A stretch of 64,000 nt of DNA, taken from positions 806,001 to 870,000 of the forward strand of contig NZ_JAKIKT010000001.1 of assembly GCF_023349125.1 (NCBI RefSeq), given 5' to 3'. The notes beneath the pieces were generated by a model that was given only the letters and a program-made list of their open reading frames with translations, searched no databases and was not told the DNA's origin. Shown one piece after another: positions 19,151 through 27,672 of this stretch. The position numbers were made by a program, and so were the translations under genes. This DNA is from Shewanella corallii (GTDB taxonomy: Bacteria > Pseudomonadota > Gammaproteobacteria > Enterobacterales > Shewanellaceae). Numbering within the stretch: the first letter of the stretch is position 1; each line of letters opens with the position of its first letter.

Positions 19151-20749
19151 ATGAACCCAATTAGAGAGAAGGTTAACTTGAAGTCATTCAATGCGTTGAT
19201 AGATTACCTGGCCACTGATGCCGGGCGTCGTGCTTTGGCAGGTATTCACAGAGGGATCGAGCGGGAAGCTCTGCGTGTTTTACCAGAGGGCGAGCTGGCA
19301 CAGGATCCCCATCCAGTGGTGCTGGGCAGTGCCCTGACTCACTCGCGAATTACCACTGACTACAGTGAAGCTTTGCTGGAATTTATTACTCCGGTCAGTA
19401 AAAGCATTAATGAACTGCTGGATGGCCTGACTCAAACTCATGCATTTTCGGTACGTAACCTCAATGGCCAGCAACTGTGGCCGGTGAGCATGCCCTGTTT
19501 CGTTGGCGACGAGGCCGATATCCGCATTGCTCAATATGGCGACTCCAATATCGGTAAAATGAAGACCCTGTACCGTAAAGGGTTGACCTACCGCTATGGT
19601 GCCCTGATGCAGATCATCTCCGGGGTACATTTTAACTTTTCTGTGTCCGATGAACTGTGGACACTGCTGTACGAGAACAGTGACAAATCACTGAGCCGTG
19701 AAGATTTTATTTCAGAACGTTATTTCGGTCTGATCCGCAACTACCGCCGCAGTGTGTGGTTGCTGCCATACCTGTTCGGGGCGTCTCCTGCGCTGTGCAG
19801 CTCCTTTGTGAAGGGACGCGAGTCCGATATTCCTTTTAACAAAACGGATGACGGCACCCTGTATCTGCCCTATGCGACTTCGCTGCGCATGAGTGATTTG
19901 GGCTATACCAACCACGAACAGGATAAGCTGAATATCAGCTACAACTCCCTGGGCGAATACCTGACCGGTATGCGTGCGGCGATTCGTATGCGGTCGGATA
20001 AGTTTGCCCGTATTGGCGTGAAAGTGGATGGCGAATATCGCCAGCTTAACGACAATATTCTGCAGATTGAGAATGAGTTTTATGCCCCTATCCGTGCCAA
20101 GCGGGTTGCCGCCAGTGGTGAGAAACCCTCTGAAGCGCTGGAGCGTGGTGGCGTTGAATATATCGAAGTGCGGGCGCTGGATGTTAACCCATTCAGCCCG
20201 GTCGGTATTGAAGAAAGCCAGATCCGTATACTGGATCTGTTCCTGCTCTACTGTCTGCTGGCCTCATCAGAGCCCTTCGATAAGGTTGAAGAGCAGCAGG
20301 TATCACTGAACCTGAATGCTGTGGTACTGGAAGGCCGTAACCCTGAGCTAATGCTGAGCAACAAGGGCGAGGCGGTCAGTTTGCGCGACTGGGCCGGTGA
20401 TATCTTCGATGCCATGGAGCGTCTGGCAACACTGCTGGACATTCAGGGCGATGAGTATCAACAAGCTGTTGCCCAGTGGCGACAGGCGGTTCAGGACCCG
20501 GACAAGACACTGTCAGGCAGAGTGATGCAGGCTTTGTCCGAGCCCGGCATGAACAATGGCCGTTGGGTGAAGGGGCTGGCCCGGGAATACACTCAGTATT
20601 TTACCAACTATCCGCTGACCCCTGAGCAGCTTGAGGATTATACTCAGGCCGCCGCTGAGTCGATTGCCCGCCAGCGGGATATCGAAGCTCAGGACAAAGT
20701 GGGCTTTGATGAGTTTCTCGCCGACTACTTCGGGGATATCAGAGATTGA
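19151..20749 (+). CDS. gshA: Glutamate--cysteine ligase
   Basis: GshA makes gamma-glutamylcysteine, the first and rate-limiting step of glutathione synthesis. The proteobacterial type is recognised by GIHRGIEREALRV near the N-terminus, TDYSEALLEFITP, the glycine-rich LMQIISGVHFNFS, and EYIEVRALDVNPFSP. Three starts compete: TTG 19136, ATG 19151 and TTG 19178. The last has the best ribosome site (AGAGAAGG ending 5 bases before it) and would begin close to where the E. coli enzyme begins. The ATG is given here. It overlaps the next lipoprotein gene (TGATG). Confidence 0.95.
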   Translation: MNPIREKVNLKSFNALIDYLATDAGRRALAGIHRGIEREALRVLPEGELAQDPHPVVLGSALTHSRITTDYSEALLEFITPVSKSINELLDGLTQTHAFSVRNLNGQQLWPVSMPCFVGDEADIRIAQYGDSNIGKMKTLYRKGLTYRYGALMQIISGVHFNFSVSDELWTLLYENSDKSLSREDFISERYFGLIRNYRRSVWLLPYLFGASPALCSSFVKGRESDIPFNKTDDGTLYLPYATSLRMSDLGYTNHEQDKLNISYNSLGEYLTGMRAAIRMRSDKFARIGVKVDGEYRQLNDNILQIENEFYAPIRAKRVAASGEKPSEALERGGVEYIEVRALDVNPFSPVGIEESQIRILDLFLLYCLLASSEPFDKVEEQQVSLNLNAVVLEGRNPELMLSNKGEAVSLRDWAGDIFDAMERLATLLDIQGDEYQQAVAQWRQAVQDPDKTLSGRVMQALSEPGMNNGRWVKGLAREYTQYFTNYPLTPEQLEDYTQAAAESIARQRDIEAQDKVGFDEFLADYFGDIRD

Positions 20750-21186
20750 TGGCAGCAGGCAGAGTGAAAGGGTACCTGTTAGCCGGTGTCATGGCCGCAG
20801 TCCTGGCTGGCTGCGCCTCAGAGCCGAAGCAGGCTGAAGATTGCGGTCGCTTCTCTGCCTATCTTGAGCCGCCAGCCTCTGAAAACCTGTACCGGGCGCT
20901 GGTCACCCATATTGATGGCAAACCGGTTATCTCCCAGCCCAACTATAAACTGGCACCGGGGCGTTATACCCTGACGCTGGTGGAGTTGATCCATGCTCCT
21001 GGGATGGATGTTCCTCTTAATGCCCGTAAAACCAAGACCTTGTCGCTGGATTTGAAAACCGGTGAGCGACTGCATCTGGCGGCGAAATACCTGCCAGAAG
21101 GTCAGGGCGAAGGCTTCTGGGAGCCGGTTGTCTGGCAAACCGATAAAGCCAGATGTGTATTGCCCAAAGTACTGGTTAATCAATAG
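20749..21186 (+). CDS. Small predicted lipoprotein
   Basis: A 145-residue protein with a signal peptide and lipobox (VLAGC, then ASEPKQ). The mature part has a beta-rich look (GRYTLTLVELIH, KTLSLDLKTGERLHLAAKY), as in proteins whose small domain packs a polar ligand or partner. I do not recognise the family. Its ATG overlaps the gshA stop codon as TGATG, so the two are translationally coupled and probably one operon. Confidence 0.8.
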   Translation: MAAGRVKGYLLAGVMAAVLAGCASEPKQAEDCGRFSAYLEPPASENLYRALVTHIDGKPVISQPNYKLAPGRYTLTLVELIHAPGMDVPLNARKTKTLSLDLKTGERLHLAAKYLPEGQGEGFWEPVVWQTDKARCVLPKVLVNQ

Positions 21187-21350
21187 CAGAGTATTGCATC
21201 GCCCGATCGTGGCGGTGCTTCTGTATGCCAACCTTCTATGAGGATTGGTATTACCTCATCAAATTCAAGTATCTGCATTGCAACCTTGGCCCGGGTTTGT
21301 GACACTAACAATCAGTGTTAACCCTGATGACAAGCGATTGGTATATAACC

Positions 21351-21968
21351 ATGAACTGGACCTTGCGTGCCATGATGGCATTGGCCTTACTGCAATTGGC
21401 TGGATGCGCCAATTCTCCCCCAAGAGAACCTGAAAATATCTGTGCGATTTTTACCGAGCACAGAGACTGGTATGACGCCGCCAAAAACACCCGTGAAAAG
21501 TGGGGCGTGCCTGTGCATGTGCCTATGGCCATGATGTATCAGGAAAGCTCTTTTAAGCATAATGCTGCGCCGCCGATGGAGTATTTCCTCGGTTTTATCC
21601 CTATCGGCCGGGCCAGCAGTGCTTACGGTTATGCCCAGGCCAAAACCATCACCTGGGACGATTACACCCGGGAGACAGGTAACTCCTGGTCCAGCCGCTC
21701 AAACTTCGACGATGCCATGGATTTTATGGGCTGGTTTATCTACAAGAGCCATAAGATCAACGGCGTATCAAAGTGGGATGCCAGAAACCAGTACCTGAAT
21801 TATCACGAAGGCTGGGGCGGCTATAAGCGAGGCTCTTATAAGTCCAAGAAATGGCTGATCAATGTGGCCGCCAAGGTGGACGCCAGATCCCGTCGTTATG
21901 CTGCCCAGTACAATCAGTGTAAAGAGGATTTGGATAAGTCCTGGCTGTGGCGCCTGTTCTTTGGATAA
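21351..21968 (+). CDS. Lysozyme-like lipoprotein (putative lytic transglycosylase)
   Basis: A 205-residue outer-membrane lipoprotein. The signal MNWTLRAMMALALLQLAGC ends at the lipobox Cys. The mature part contains IFTEHRDWYDAAKNTREKWG and then MAMMYQESSFKHNA, where the Glu of YQESSF matches the catalytic glutamate of SLT-type lytic transglycosylases. AYGYAQAKTITWDDY and YLNYHEGWGGY follow the same fold pattern. It probably cleaves peptidoglycan. The ATG at 21351 was chosen over upstream starts because it places the signal peptide at the N-terminus. Confidence 0.85.
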   Translation: MNWTLRAMMALALLQLAGCANSPPREPENICAIFTEHRDWYDAAKNTREKWGVPVHVPMAMMYQESSFKHNAAPPMEYFLGFIPIGRASSAYGYAQAKTITWDDYTRETGNSWSSRSNFDDAMDFMGWFIYKSHKINGVSKWDARNQYLNYHEGWGGYKRGSYKSKKWLINVAAKVDARSRRYAAQYNQCKEDLDKSWLWRLFFG

Positions 21969-21994
21969 ATCACTTTGGGACAAGCCACAGAAAA

Positions 21995-22024
21995 CAAAAA
22001 ACCAGCCATTTGGCTGGTTTTTTT
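21995..22024. terminator. Bidirectional terminator
   Basis: AAAAAACCAGCCA/TGGCTGGTTTTTT is nearly a perfect palindrome. It serves the lipoprotein gene on the plus strand and the GGDEF gene on the minus strand. Confidence 0.88.
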
Positions 22025-22034
22025 AGCTTTGGGC

Positions 22035-23258
22035 TCAGGCAATTTCTTGCGCCTTTAGCATTCGCTTCTGGGAGTACATGGCCCGATCAGCCTGTTTGAA
22101 GGCCTTGCTCCAGTTATTGACGAAGGGAGCCAGACCGGCACTGAACCTCACCGGATAGCCGGGTTGAGAGTCCAGACTGGCACGGATCTCACTGAGCTCC
22201 ATGGTGACAGACAGGGGCGAACCATGGCGCAGCACAACAAATTCATCACCGCCAAAACGCGCCAGCAGTGCCTGCTCTCCCCAATACTGTTTGAGGGTGT
22301 CGGCCAGTTTAATCAGGGCTTTATCACCCGCCTGATGGCCGTGCTCATCGTTCAGGGATTTAAGATTATTCATATCGATCACCACCAACTGGCACTCCAG
22401 AGCATGGTCTTTGGACCAGGTCATCAACAGCTCCTGAAAGCGGGTGCGATTATAGAGCCCGGTCAGGCTGTCACGGCTGGCCAGCTCAGCGATTTGCCGT
22501 GACTTGTGATACAGGCTGATGGCGTTACTGGCCTCATGGGTCAGAATGCTGGCCAGACTCTGATCATAGCTGCCGTAGGCATCCAACTGGCTGCTGTCCA
22601 GATTCATCATGGCGTACAGCTTGCCGTTGACATAGATAGGGGAGGACAGGGTGGAGAGTATCGGCTTATGAGCCGCATTCATCAATGCATCCTGCTGGGC
22701 CTGGGTAAAGCTGGTTTCAGCATTCAGACCGCGCATATCATTGATGGTGACCACACGGTCGCACTTGCCCTCGGTCAATCGATAGGAGAATGAGTTGGCC
22801 AGCGGCAGCTGCAATGATTGCAGCAGGTCCAGATCCATACCTATGGCAGTCTGAAACTTCAGGGTTTGGGTCTCTTCATCCAGTATGATAATACAGCCCA
22901 TCTCTGCACCGGGCACCAGATCCACCGATCGGCGCAGCAGAGCTTCCAGGAATTCAGGCTCATTTTCATAGTTACTGGACAGGCCCATGAGTTCATAGGT
23001 GGTTTGGTTCACCTGAACCACTTTTTCCAGGTGCTTGCACATGTCGTTCAACTTGCGTTGGCAAACCACATAATCCAGTCCCCAACACAACAGATAGCAG
23101 GCGATTGCTACACCCAGCAGTGTCCAGGGAATGTTTGTCGGGCCCAGTACCACCAAAAACAGGCCGACAAAAATCACCAACGGCATCACCAGATAAAACA
23201 TATGGTGCCGCAGATCATTGTGCCTTAATTTGACCGGTTTGAGATTGTGCTTGTCCAA
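22035..23258 (-). CDS. Membrane GAF-GGDEF diguanylate cyclase
   Basis: Probably makes the second messenger c-di-GMP. Two membrane helices lie near the N-terminus (MFYLVMPLVIFVGLFLVVLG and TLLGVAIACYLLCWGLDYVV). A GAF sensory domain follows at about 85-240, then a GGDEF domain with DSLTGLYNR and the intact active-site motif RFGGDEFVVL at about 333-342. No RxxD inhibitory site is obvious. The frame stays open further upstream, but that part is the purK terminator. TTG at 23258 gives a natural N-terminus (DKHNLKPVKLRHND); ATG at 23201 is the alternative. Confidence 0.88.
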   Translation of the reverse strand: MDKHNLKPVKLRHNDLRHHMFYLVMPLVIFVGLFLVVLGPTNIPWTLLGVAIACYLLCWGLDYVVCQRKLNDMCKHLEKVVQVNQTTYELMGLSSNYENEPEFLEALLRRSVDLVPGAEMGCIIILDEETQTLKFQTAIGMDLDLLQSLQLPLANSFSYRLTEGKCDRVVTINDMRGLNAETSFTQAQQDALMNAAHKPILSTLSSPIYVNGKLYAMMNLDSSQLDAYGSYDQSLASILTHEASNAISLYHKSRQIAELASRDSLTGLYNRTRFQELLMTWSKDHALECQLVVIDMNNLKSLNDEHGHQAGDKALIKLADTLKQYWGEQALLARFGGDEFVVLRHGSPLSVTMELSEIRASLDSQPGYPVRFSAGLAPFVNNWSKAFKQADRAMYSQKRMLKAQEIA

Positions 23259-23369
23259 CGAAAAAGTGCCCGCATAAGATAAAGGGAAATCGGGTGAATT
23301 ATAGCGTCGACAAGGGGTTTTTCGGCTCGAGAGAAACATGATGTGCTGCACAGTTTCAGTCTGTGCGAA

Positions 23370-23398
23370 CAAAAAAAAAGCAGCGCCCGGCGCTGCTT
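23370..23398 (-). terminator. Terminator after purK
   Basis: On the minus strand AGCAGCG and CGCTGCT pair around a GC-rich loop and are followed by nine T. It lies just past the purK stop. Confidence 0.88.
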
Positions 23399-23413
23399 GT
23401 TCTGTGATGAATA

Positions 23414-24496
23414 TCAATCCTGAAGTTCGTTCATAATCCAGGACAATGGTGCCTGATACTGCTCTGGCATCCAGGTTTGCAACGCCAGCAGTGCATCTAT
23501 GACTTCAGCATTGTCAGATGCATCGAGATTCAGATGACCCACCTTACGGCCTGGACGAACCTCTTTGTTGTACCAGTAGAGTTCGGCACCGGGAATACTC
23601 AGCCAGTTGCTGTCATGGTCAACCCCAATCAGGTTCACCATGGCGATGGGCAGAGCTGGTTTAAGCTCAGGTATCGGCAGTTTCGCCAGTGCTCTCAGGT
23701 GCAGCTCGAACTGGCTGATATGACAACCCGCCTGAGTCCAGTGCCCTGAGTTGTGAACTCGTGGCGCCAGCTCATTAACCAGCAGCGTATCGCCCACACG
23801 GAAACACTCCATCGCCATCACGCCCACATAATTGAGGGCATCCATAATCCGGCTCAACATAGCTTCCGCTTTGGCTTGCAGAGGGCTTAAGCGGGTCAGG
23901 GGAGAGATAGAGGCCATCAGGATGCCATCCTGATGCAGGTTCAGCGCCAGTGGATAGAAGTGACACCTGCCATCTGCGCTGCGAGCGCCGACCAGAGACA
24001 CCTCTTCATCAAAGTTGATAGCCTGCTCGGCAATGGCTTGATTGCGCCAGTCCGCGGGAATTGAGGTGTTTTCTGCCTGCTTCAGCCAGTGCTGACCTTT
24101 GCCATCATAGCCGCCGGTACGACGCTTCAGCAGGACCCGCTCACCATAGGCGTTATGCAGCTCGGCTTCCTCGGTCTGATCTTCAACCAGTTCCCAGGGC
24201 GCAGTGGCCACGGCCAGATCATCCAGCAGGCTCTTTTGGGTGTACCGGTCGGCCAGACGGCCAAATACCGGACCATTGATAAAGTTGGGGTGTTCACTGA
24301 GCTGGCGGCTCAGACAGGACTCAGGCCACTGCTCGCGCTCGGCGGTGATAATATCATCGGCGGCCAGCGGCAGCTTCTCTTCTGAGGGGGACATGATATC
24401 CACGGGGCGAACATCCAGTGCCAGGGGCATACCGGCATGACGCATCATAGCACCCAGCTGACCATCGCCCAGCACCCAAATCTTAGCTGTTGCCAT
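23414..24496 (-). CDS. purK: 5-(carboxyamino)imidazole ribonucleotide synthase
   Basis: PurK is an ATP-grasp enzyme that carboxylates AIR to N5-CAIR with bicarbonate and ATP in purine synthesis. The 360-residue protein starts with KIWVLGDGQLGAMMRHAG (nucleotide-binding N-domain). It has the ATP-grasp core KRRTGGYDGKGQ and the metal-binding NELAPRVHNSGHWTQ, which is diagnostic for PurK. It begins 5 bases after purE, forming the usual purEK operon. Confidence 0.97.
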   Translation of the reverse strand: MATAKIWVLGDGQLGAMMRHAGMPLALDVRPVDIMSPSEEKLPLAADDIITAEREQWPESCLSRQLSEHPNFINGPVFGRLADRYTQKSLLDDLAVATAPWELVEDQTEEAELHNAYGERVLLKRRTGGYDGKGQHWLKQAENTSIPADWRNQAIAEQAINFDEEVSLVGARSADGRCHFYPLALNLHQDGILMASISPLTRLSPLQAKAEAMLSRIMDALNYVGVMAMECFRVGDTLLVNELAPRVHNSGHWTQAGCHISQFELHLRALAKLPIPELKPALPIAMVNLIGVDHDSNWLSIPGAELYWYNKEVRPGRKVGHLNLDASDNAEVIDALLALQTWMPEQYQAPLSWIMNELQD

Positions 24497-24501
24497 CTGG
24501 A

Positions 24502-24999
24502 TTACTCCTCCCGTGGGTCTGGATTGTCCAGGATGGTTTGGGTTTGCTCGGTGCGGAACACGTCTACACGGGCAGCCAGCTCCGAGTCGTTGTTGGCCAG
24601 CATCTGGCAGGCCAGCAAACCGGCATTGAAGGCACCGGCAGTACCAATGGCCAGGGTGCCTACCGCCACGCCTTTTGGCATCTGGACTATGGAAAGCAGG
24701 CTGTCCATACCGGACAGGGCCTTGCTTTGAACCGGTACGCCAAGCACTGGCAGGCGGGTTTTGGAGGCGATCATGCCTGGCAGGTGGGCTGCGCCGCCGG
24801 CGCCGCCAATAATCACCTGATAGCCTTTATCGGCGGCTGTTTCGGCAAAGCTCATCAGCTTATCCGGGGTGCGGTGGGCGGAGACCACTTCCACATGATA
24901 GGGGACCTGCAGCTTATCCATAATTTCTGCCGCGGCTTCCATGGTGGGCCAATCACTCTTTGATCCCATGACAACAGCTACCAAAGGTTGCATGTTCAC
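24502..24999 (-). CDS. purE: 5-(carboxyamino)imidazole ribonucleotide mutase
   Basis: PurE (class I) rearranges N5-CAIR to CAIR in purine synthesis. The 165-residue protein carries [10 protein letters not shown] (phosphate binding), VVSAHRTPD with the catalytic histidine, and [12 protein letters not shown]. It is the first gene of purEK. I looked for a PurR box upstream and found no convincing match; GCAAT-G-ATTGC near 25060 is only a weak candidate. Confidence 0.97.
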   Translation of the reverse strand: MNMQPLVAVVMGSKSDWPTMEAAAEIMDKLQVPYHVEVVSAHRTPDKLMSFAETAADKGYQVIIGGAGGAAHLPGMIASKTRLPVLGVPVQSKALSGMDSLLSIVQMPKGVAVGTLAIGTAGAFNAGLLACQMLANNDSELAARVDVFRTEQTQTILDNPDPREE

Positions 25000-25620
25000 T
25001 CCTTACTCAGGGTTTTTATATGTTTTTGGGGTACAGATGTTGGCATTGGCTGCAATGATTGCCTTCATTGCATCTCGCTTTGCTTTGGTGGCCGCAATGA
25101 TAGTGCTTATTGCATGTCACCCAGCAGCGGCGTCGGCAATGCCCTGTTGGCGCGCAATAATATCATGTTGGTGATTTGATTTTGTTTTTTGCTGGAGAAT
25201 AGAGTGTCCATATATTTGGACACTGACGTGTCGGTCTTGTTGTTGGTGCTGCGCACCAAGCTGCCTGCGGCAGGGGATGACCAAGCTTCGCTTGGCAGAA
25301 CATCGTGGAGCTTCGCCCCAAACCCGACCAAGAGGGGATCAACAGCAATTCCCTCTTGGATCTCCCTTGCCGCCCCAACCGACACTGACGACTCCTCAGG
25401 CTCATTTCGAAAATTGGCTAACGCGACAAACGCTCGTCCATGATTCGATGTCGCTGCCTCGGCATCCATGCCTCGCTACGCCATTTTCTCAATCGCCTTC
25501 GGCAGTGTCGGACGGGGAATTGGTGTATTCCTTATCCTTTGAGTTACTTGTACTGAACTTTGGGTTGGGTGATTTCGTAAATGCAGAGGGAGTGGCGATA
25601 ACAAGAATAACGGGGTCAGT
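25000..25620. other. Upstream region of purE and left part of the accessory pocket
   Basis: The first ~190 bases should hold the purE promoter. From about 25200 the sequence turns into a chain of short perfect hairpins (for example 25204-25223, 25245-25257, 25261-25273) and one arm of a long inverted repeat. Open frames exist on both strands but have no motifs or ribosome sites and are interrupted by the palindromes, so I call no gene here. Confidence 0.6.
25281..25382 (+). repeat. Hairpin-rich inverted repeat, left copy
   Basis: About 100 bases that recur in inverted orientation at 29965-30064. The shared blocks are a CCAAGC-TTC-GCTTGG hairpin, a CAAGAGGG...CCCTCTTG stem with loop GATCAACAGCAATT, and a common end running into CGCCCCAACCG. 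The part between the two hairpins differs between copies. The pair encloses nearly the whole accessory pocket. Confidence 0.8.
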
Positions 25621-25836
25621 ATGAATCAGATAAATCCACGGAAGTTGCGTGGCAGCAAATGGACGGCGGTGACGCCGAGGAACAAAGAGAAGCACTTTTT
25701 GGTGTCTGATGTGGAGTACGACGAAGAGGGATCTGTTACTTCTTGCACTATCGAAGCTGTGATGTCGAAGAATGAATACCCCATCAACTGGCGCGAGCTG
25801 AAAAAACCCGAAATCTGGCGACAAGGGTGGAAGTAA
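25621..25836 (+). CDS. TIGR02450 family Trp-rich small protein
   Basis: A 71-residue protein resembling the conserved family TIGR02450: it starts with INPRKLRGSKWTAVTPRNKEKHF and ends with YPINWRELKKPEIWRQGWK, including four tryptophans. No biochemical role is known to me. The family is common in marine gammaproteobacteria as single genes. A structured repeat begins at its stop codon (25831), so the gene-repeat unit resembles a cassette. Confidence 0.8.
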   Translation: MNQINPRKLRGSKWTAVTPRNKEKHFLVSDVEYDEEGSVTSCTIEAVMSKNEYPINWRELKKPEIWRQGWK

Positions 25837-26030
25837 CTCATGCCCCAAAGTTACTTCTACGAGCCTGTTATCTCGTTAAACTGGAGATAACAGGAACAGC
25901 TCCTGTTATCCCAGAAAGACAGTTCACGGTTATCTGGCTGACAATCGATGAACCGTCGAATATTTAGCCTGTTAGTGGTAACGTTTATCCAATATGCGTG
26001 ACTAGTGGCGCGAGATAACGAGTCGTCTCG
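25831..26030 (+). repeat. Structured ~200-bp repeat, copy 1
   Basis: Begins with AAGTAAC...GTTACTT over the stop codon of the preceding gene. A stem TGTTATCTC/GAGATAACA around a GTTAAAC loop follows, then a variable middle. The conserved end is GCCTGTTAGTGGTAACGTTT to GTCTCG. Copy 2 lies at 26545-26722 behind a different gene. The first stem differs in sequence but remains paired in copy 2, which suggests the structure matters. Confidence 0.75.
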
Positions 26031-26161
26031 ATTTGCCTGTAAAGTTATCTATCCATAGAGACGTTAAGTGGCAGATTTTGTGACTAAGATTGAATTGATA
26101 GTATGGTCGCGCAGAAAGGGATAAACAGGCCGTCTCGTTATAAAAAGGTTATACGTCCGAA

Positions 26162-26524
26162 ATGGAACAAGTTATCTTCAAACTTAAAAATAAAATATGG
26201 GAATGTGAAGTTGGTATTGACGACTATGGGAATATACCAATTAGAATCATGTCTCATGAAGAACGCCTAGATGAAGCCCTAGTCGTTGTTGCTGACGAAG
26301 TTATTAACAGAGTCAACATTCTGAGGAATGAAAGCGTAGAGTATGCAATGGAATCAAGGTATAGAGATGACATTGAAGAAAGCGGTGATCTATTTATCCA
26401 ATCTATACATGTTGTAAATAAGACGCAATTTGATATTTGGTTTACTTTAGGGTTTACGGGAAGGTATTTGGCCGTAAAGTACAAAGAGGGAGTAATGTAT
26501 GAAGTACACTGTGATGCTCCCTAA
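26162..26524 (+). CDS. Hypothetical protein, 120 aa
   Basis: A soluble acidic protein of 120 residues with no signal peptide or membrane segment. The second half (IQSIHVVNKTQFDIWFTLGFTGRYLAVKYKEG) looks like an antiparallel beta sheet, as in small immunity-like proteins, but I do not recognise the family. The base composition is AT-rich compared with the flanking backbone, which points to horizontal acquisition. It is followed by copy 2 of the structured repeat. Confidence 0.6.
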   Translation: MEQVIFKLKNKIWECEVGIDDYGNIPIRIMSHEERLDEALVVVADEVINRVNILRNESVEYAMESRYRDDIEESGDLFIQSIHVVNKTQFDIWFTLGFTGRYLAVKYKEGVMYEVHCDAP

Positions 26525-26544
26525 AACGTATAACAAAAGGTTCA

Positions 26545-26722
26545 AAGTAACTTATCCCCAAAGTTACTTATACGCGCCGGTTATCCCGTTAAATCACTGA
26601 TAACCGGAGGGCTGTTCTCGGATAATCGGCTGAAGGTCAATAAATGACCGATTGTTCAGCCTGTTAGTGGTAGCGTTTATCCAATACGTGTGACCACTAG
26701 CGCGAGATAACGTGACGTCTCG
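26545..26722 (+). repeat. Structured ~180-bp repeat, copy 2
   Basis: Same order of elements as copy 1: AAGTAAC...GTTACTT, a stem CCGGTTATC/GATAACCGG around a CCGTTAAAT loop, a hairpin GGCTGAA...TTCAGCC, TTAGTGGTAGCGTTT and a terminal GTCTCG. In this copy TTAGTGGT can pair with ACCACTA, whereas copy 1 has the second arm flipped (ACTAGTGG). Confidence 0.75.
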
Positions 26723-26744
26723 TTTTGCTTCTCCTGGCTTCACA

Positions 26745-26769
26745 GCCGCAAGGTTTGCAGGCGGTTTTT
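26745..26769 (+). terminator. Possible terminator
   Basis: GCCGC...GCGGTTTTT forms a short GC stem followed by five T about 220 bases after the 120-aa gene. Weak, but the only terminator-like site here. Confidence 0.35.
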
Positions 26770-26870
26770 CTCGCGGATTGAACCTTTGGCTGGGATGAGC
26801 GCTAAGAGTCCATTGGCAGGCAATCTCGCTATTATAAAATGTGACAACCGAAGAGGAAGTTTAGACTGTT

Positions 26871-26975
26871 ATGGATGTACAGGAAGAATTGAGTGACGAG
26901 GCGAGGATTCAACTCAATTTCTGGTCAGAACCAAGCCGCAAAGCCAGCAAATTTATCAACACTTCAGAGCAGTAA
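26871..26975 (+). pseudogene. 5'-truncated copy of the YeaR-like gene
   Basis: The last ~29 codons (ELSDEARIQLNFWSEPSRKA and onward to the stop) match the C-terminus of the intact gene at 27771-28112 (ELSDDARFNINFWSEPGRKT), and both end in SKFINTSEQ. The part before has been replaced by a few unrelated codons after an ATG at 26871. The homology continues past the stop for about 55 bases. It is a remnant left by duplication or recombination. Confidence 0.8.
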
Positions 26976-27031
26976 AGTTTCTGCCGGAGCTTGCACCCGG
27001 CGACTTGGCAAGGTAATCGCCTTGCAGGCGA
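26895..27031 (+). repeat. Direct repeat, copy 1 (gene tail plus hairpins)
   Basis: About 135 bases nearly identical to 28030-28169. It covers the tail of the YeaR-like gene, then GCCGG...CCGGC and GCAAGG-TAATCG-CCTTGC hairpins. The two copies flank a 1-kb segment and could recombine to delete it. Confidence 0.8.
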
Positions 27032-27223
27032 TATATATCGAAGCATGTGCATCCATGCGCTTCGGACTGGGAATTGGTGTATTCCTCGAGCTCGGAGTTG
27101 CTCCATTCCTTCTTGGAGGGATACAGCTTGCGAGTTACCTGCAGGATTGCCTTACTTATCGAAGCCAGGATCTCGCTCCGGTCAAATCTTCAATTTCAAC
27201 GTATTCAACGAACGGAATAATTT
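26976..27223. other. Repeat-derived spacer without a gene
   Basis: Contains the hairpins of the direct repeat and then a copy of the short element GGAATTGGTGTATTCCT, also present near 25516, in a mosaic of small palindromes. I see no credible gene. Confidence 0.5.
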
Positions 27224-27562
27224 TCAGTCCATTCGGGTAATAAAGGTTTGCTCGTCATCCACAAAAGCCACAAAACCGCCGTGATAGATAAACACCCGAC
27301 CACGCCCTTCAACCAGGCAAGCAAGCATTGGGTCCAAATCTTCTTCGTTATCCTGACTTTGAAAAGTGCCAGTGTCAGTGATTACGCCCCTGAGTGTGGG
27401 CAAATATCCATAAGAACGCCTGGCTTGGTCAATCAGGCTTAATTCGCTGGCGGTAGAGAAGCAAGAGGGGATCGTACCGGCTTCTTCAATAAAGATAGTT
27501 TTCAGTTCTTCAAAAGCTGTGATCACCAGCCAGTCGATGTCGTTAACATGATGGATAAACAT
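27224..27562 (-). CDS. Hypothetical protein, 112 aa
   Basis: A soluble 112-residue acidic protein beginning MFIHHVNDIDWLVITAFEELKT and containing GYLPTLRGVITDTGTFQSQD and GRVFIYHGGFVAFVDDEQTF. I recognise no family. GAGAAAC sits before the ATG, and codon use looks natural, so it is probably a real gene. It is divergent from the YeaR-like gene and lies between the two direct repeats. Confidence 0.55.
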   Translation of the reverse strand: MFIHHVNDIDWLVITAFEELKTIFIEEAGTIPSCFSTASELSLIDQARRSYGYLPTLRGVITDTGTFQSQDNEEDLDPMLACLVEGRGRVFIYHGGFVAFVDDEQTFITRMD

Positions 27563-27672
27563 AGAGTTTCTCGGTAATTCTGATGCGGAGATTTTATCAC
27601 TATCAGGAAAGAAGGCAGTAATAGTTGAGATTCGGCGGTCAAAGGGGGGAACACTGTACCATTGGGATTAAT

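Noticed and set aside
25050..25080. PurR operator upstream of purE
   Set aside because: GCAAT-G-ATTGC is palindromic, but it lacks the CG centre and spacing of the PurR box.
25189..25624. Overlapping open frames on both strands (62-120 codons)
   Set aside because: They run through perfect palindromes, have no ribosome sites and show no protein-like pattern.
25831..26722. Integron attC sites
   Set aside because: The elements are folded and follow small genes, but they lack the RYYYAAC and GTTRRRY pair in the right order and no IntI is present. GTTAAAC in the loop alone is not enough.
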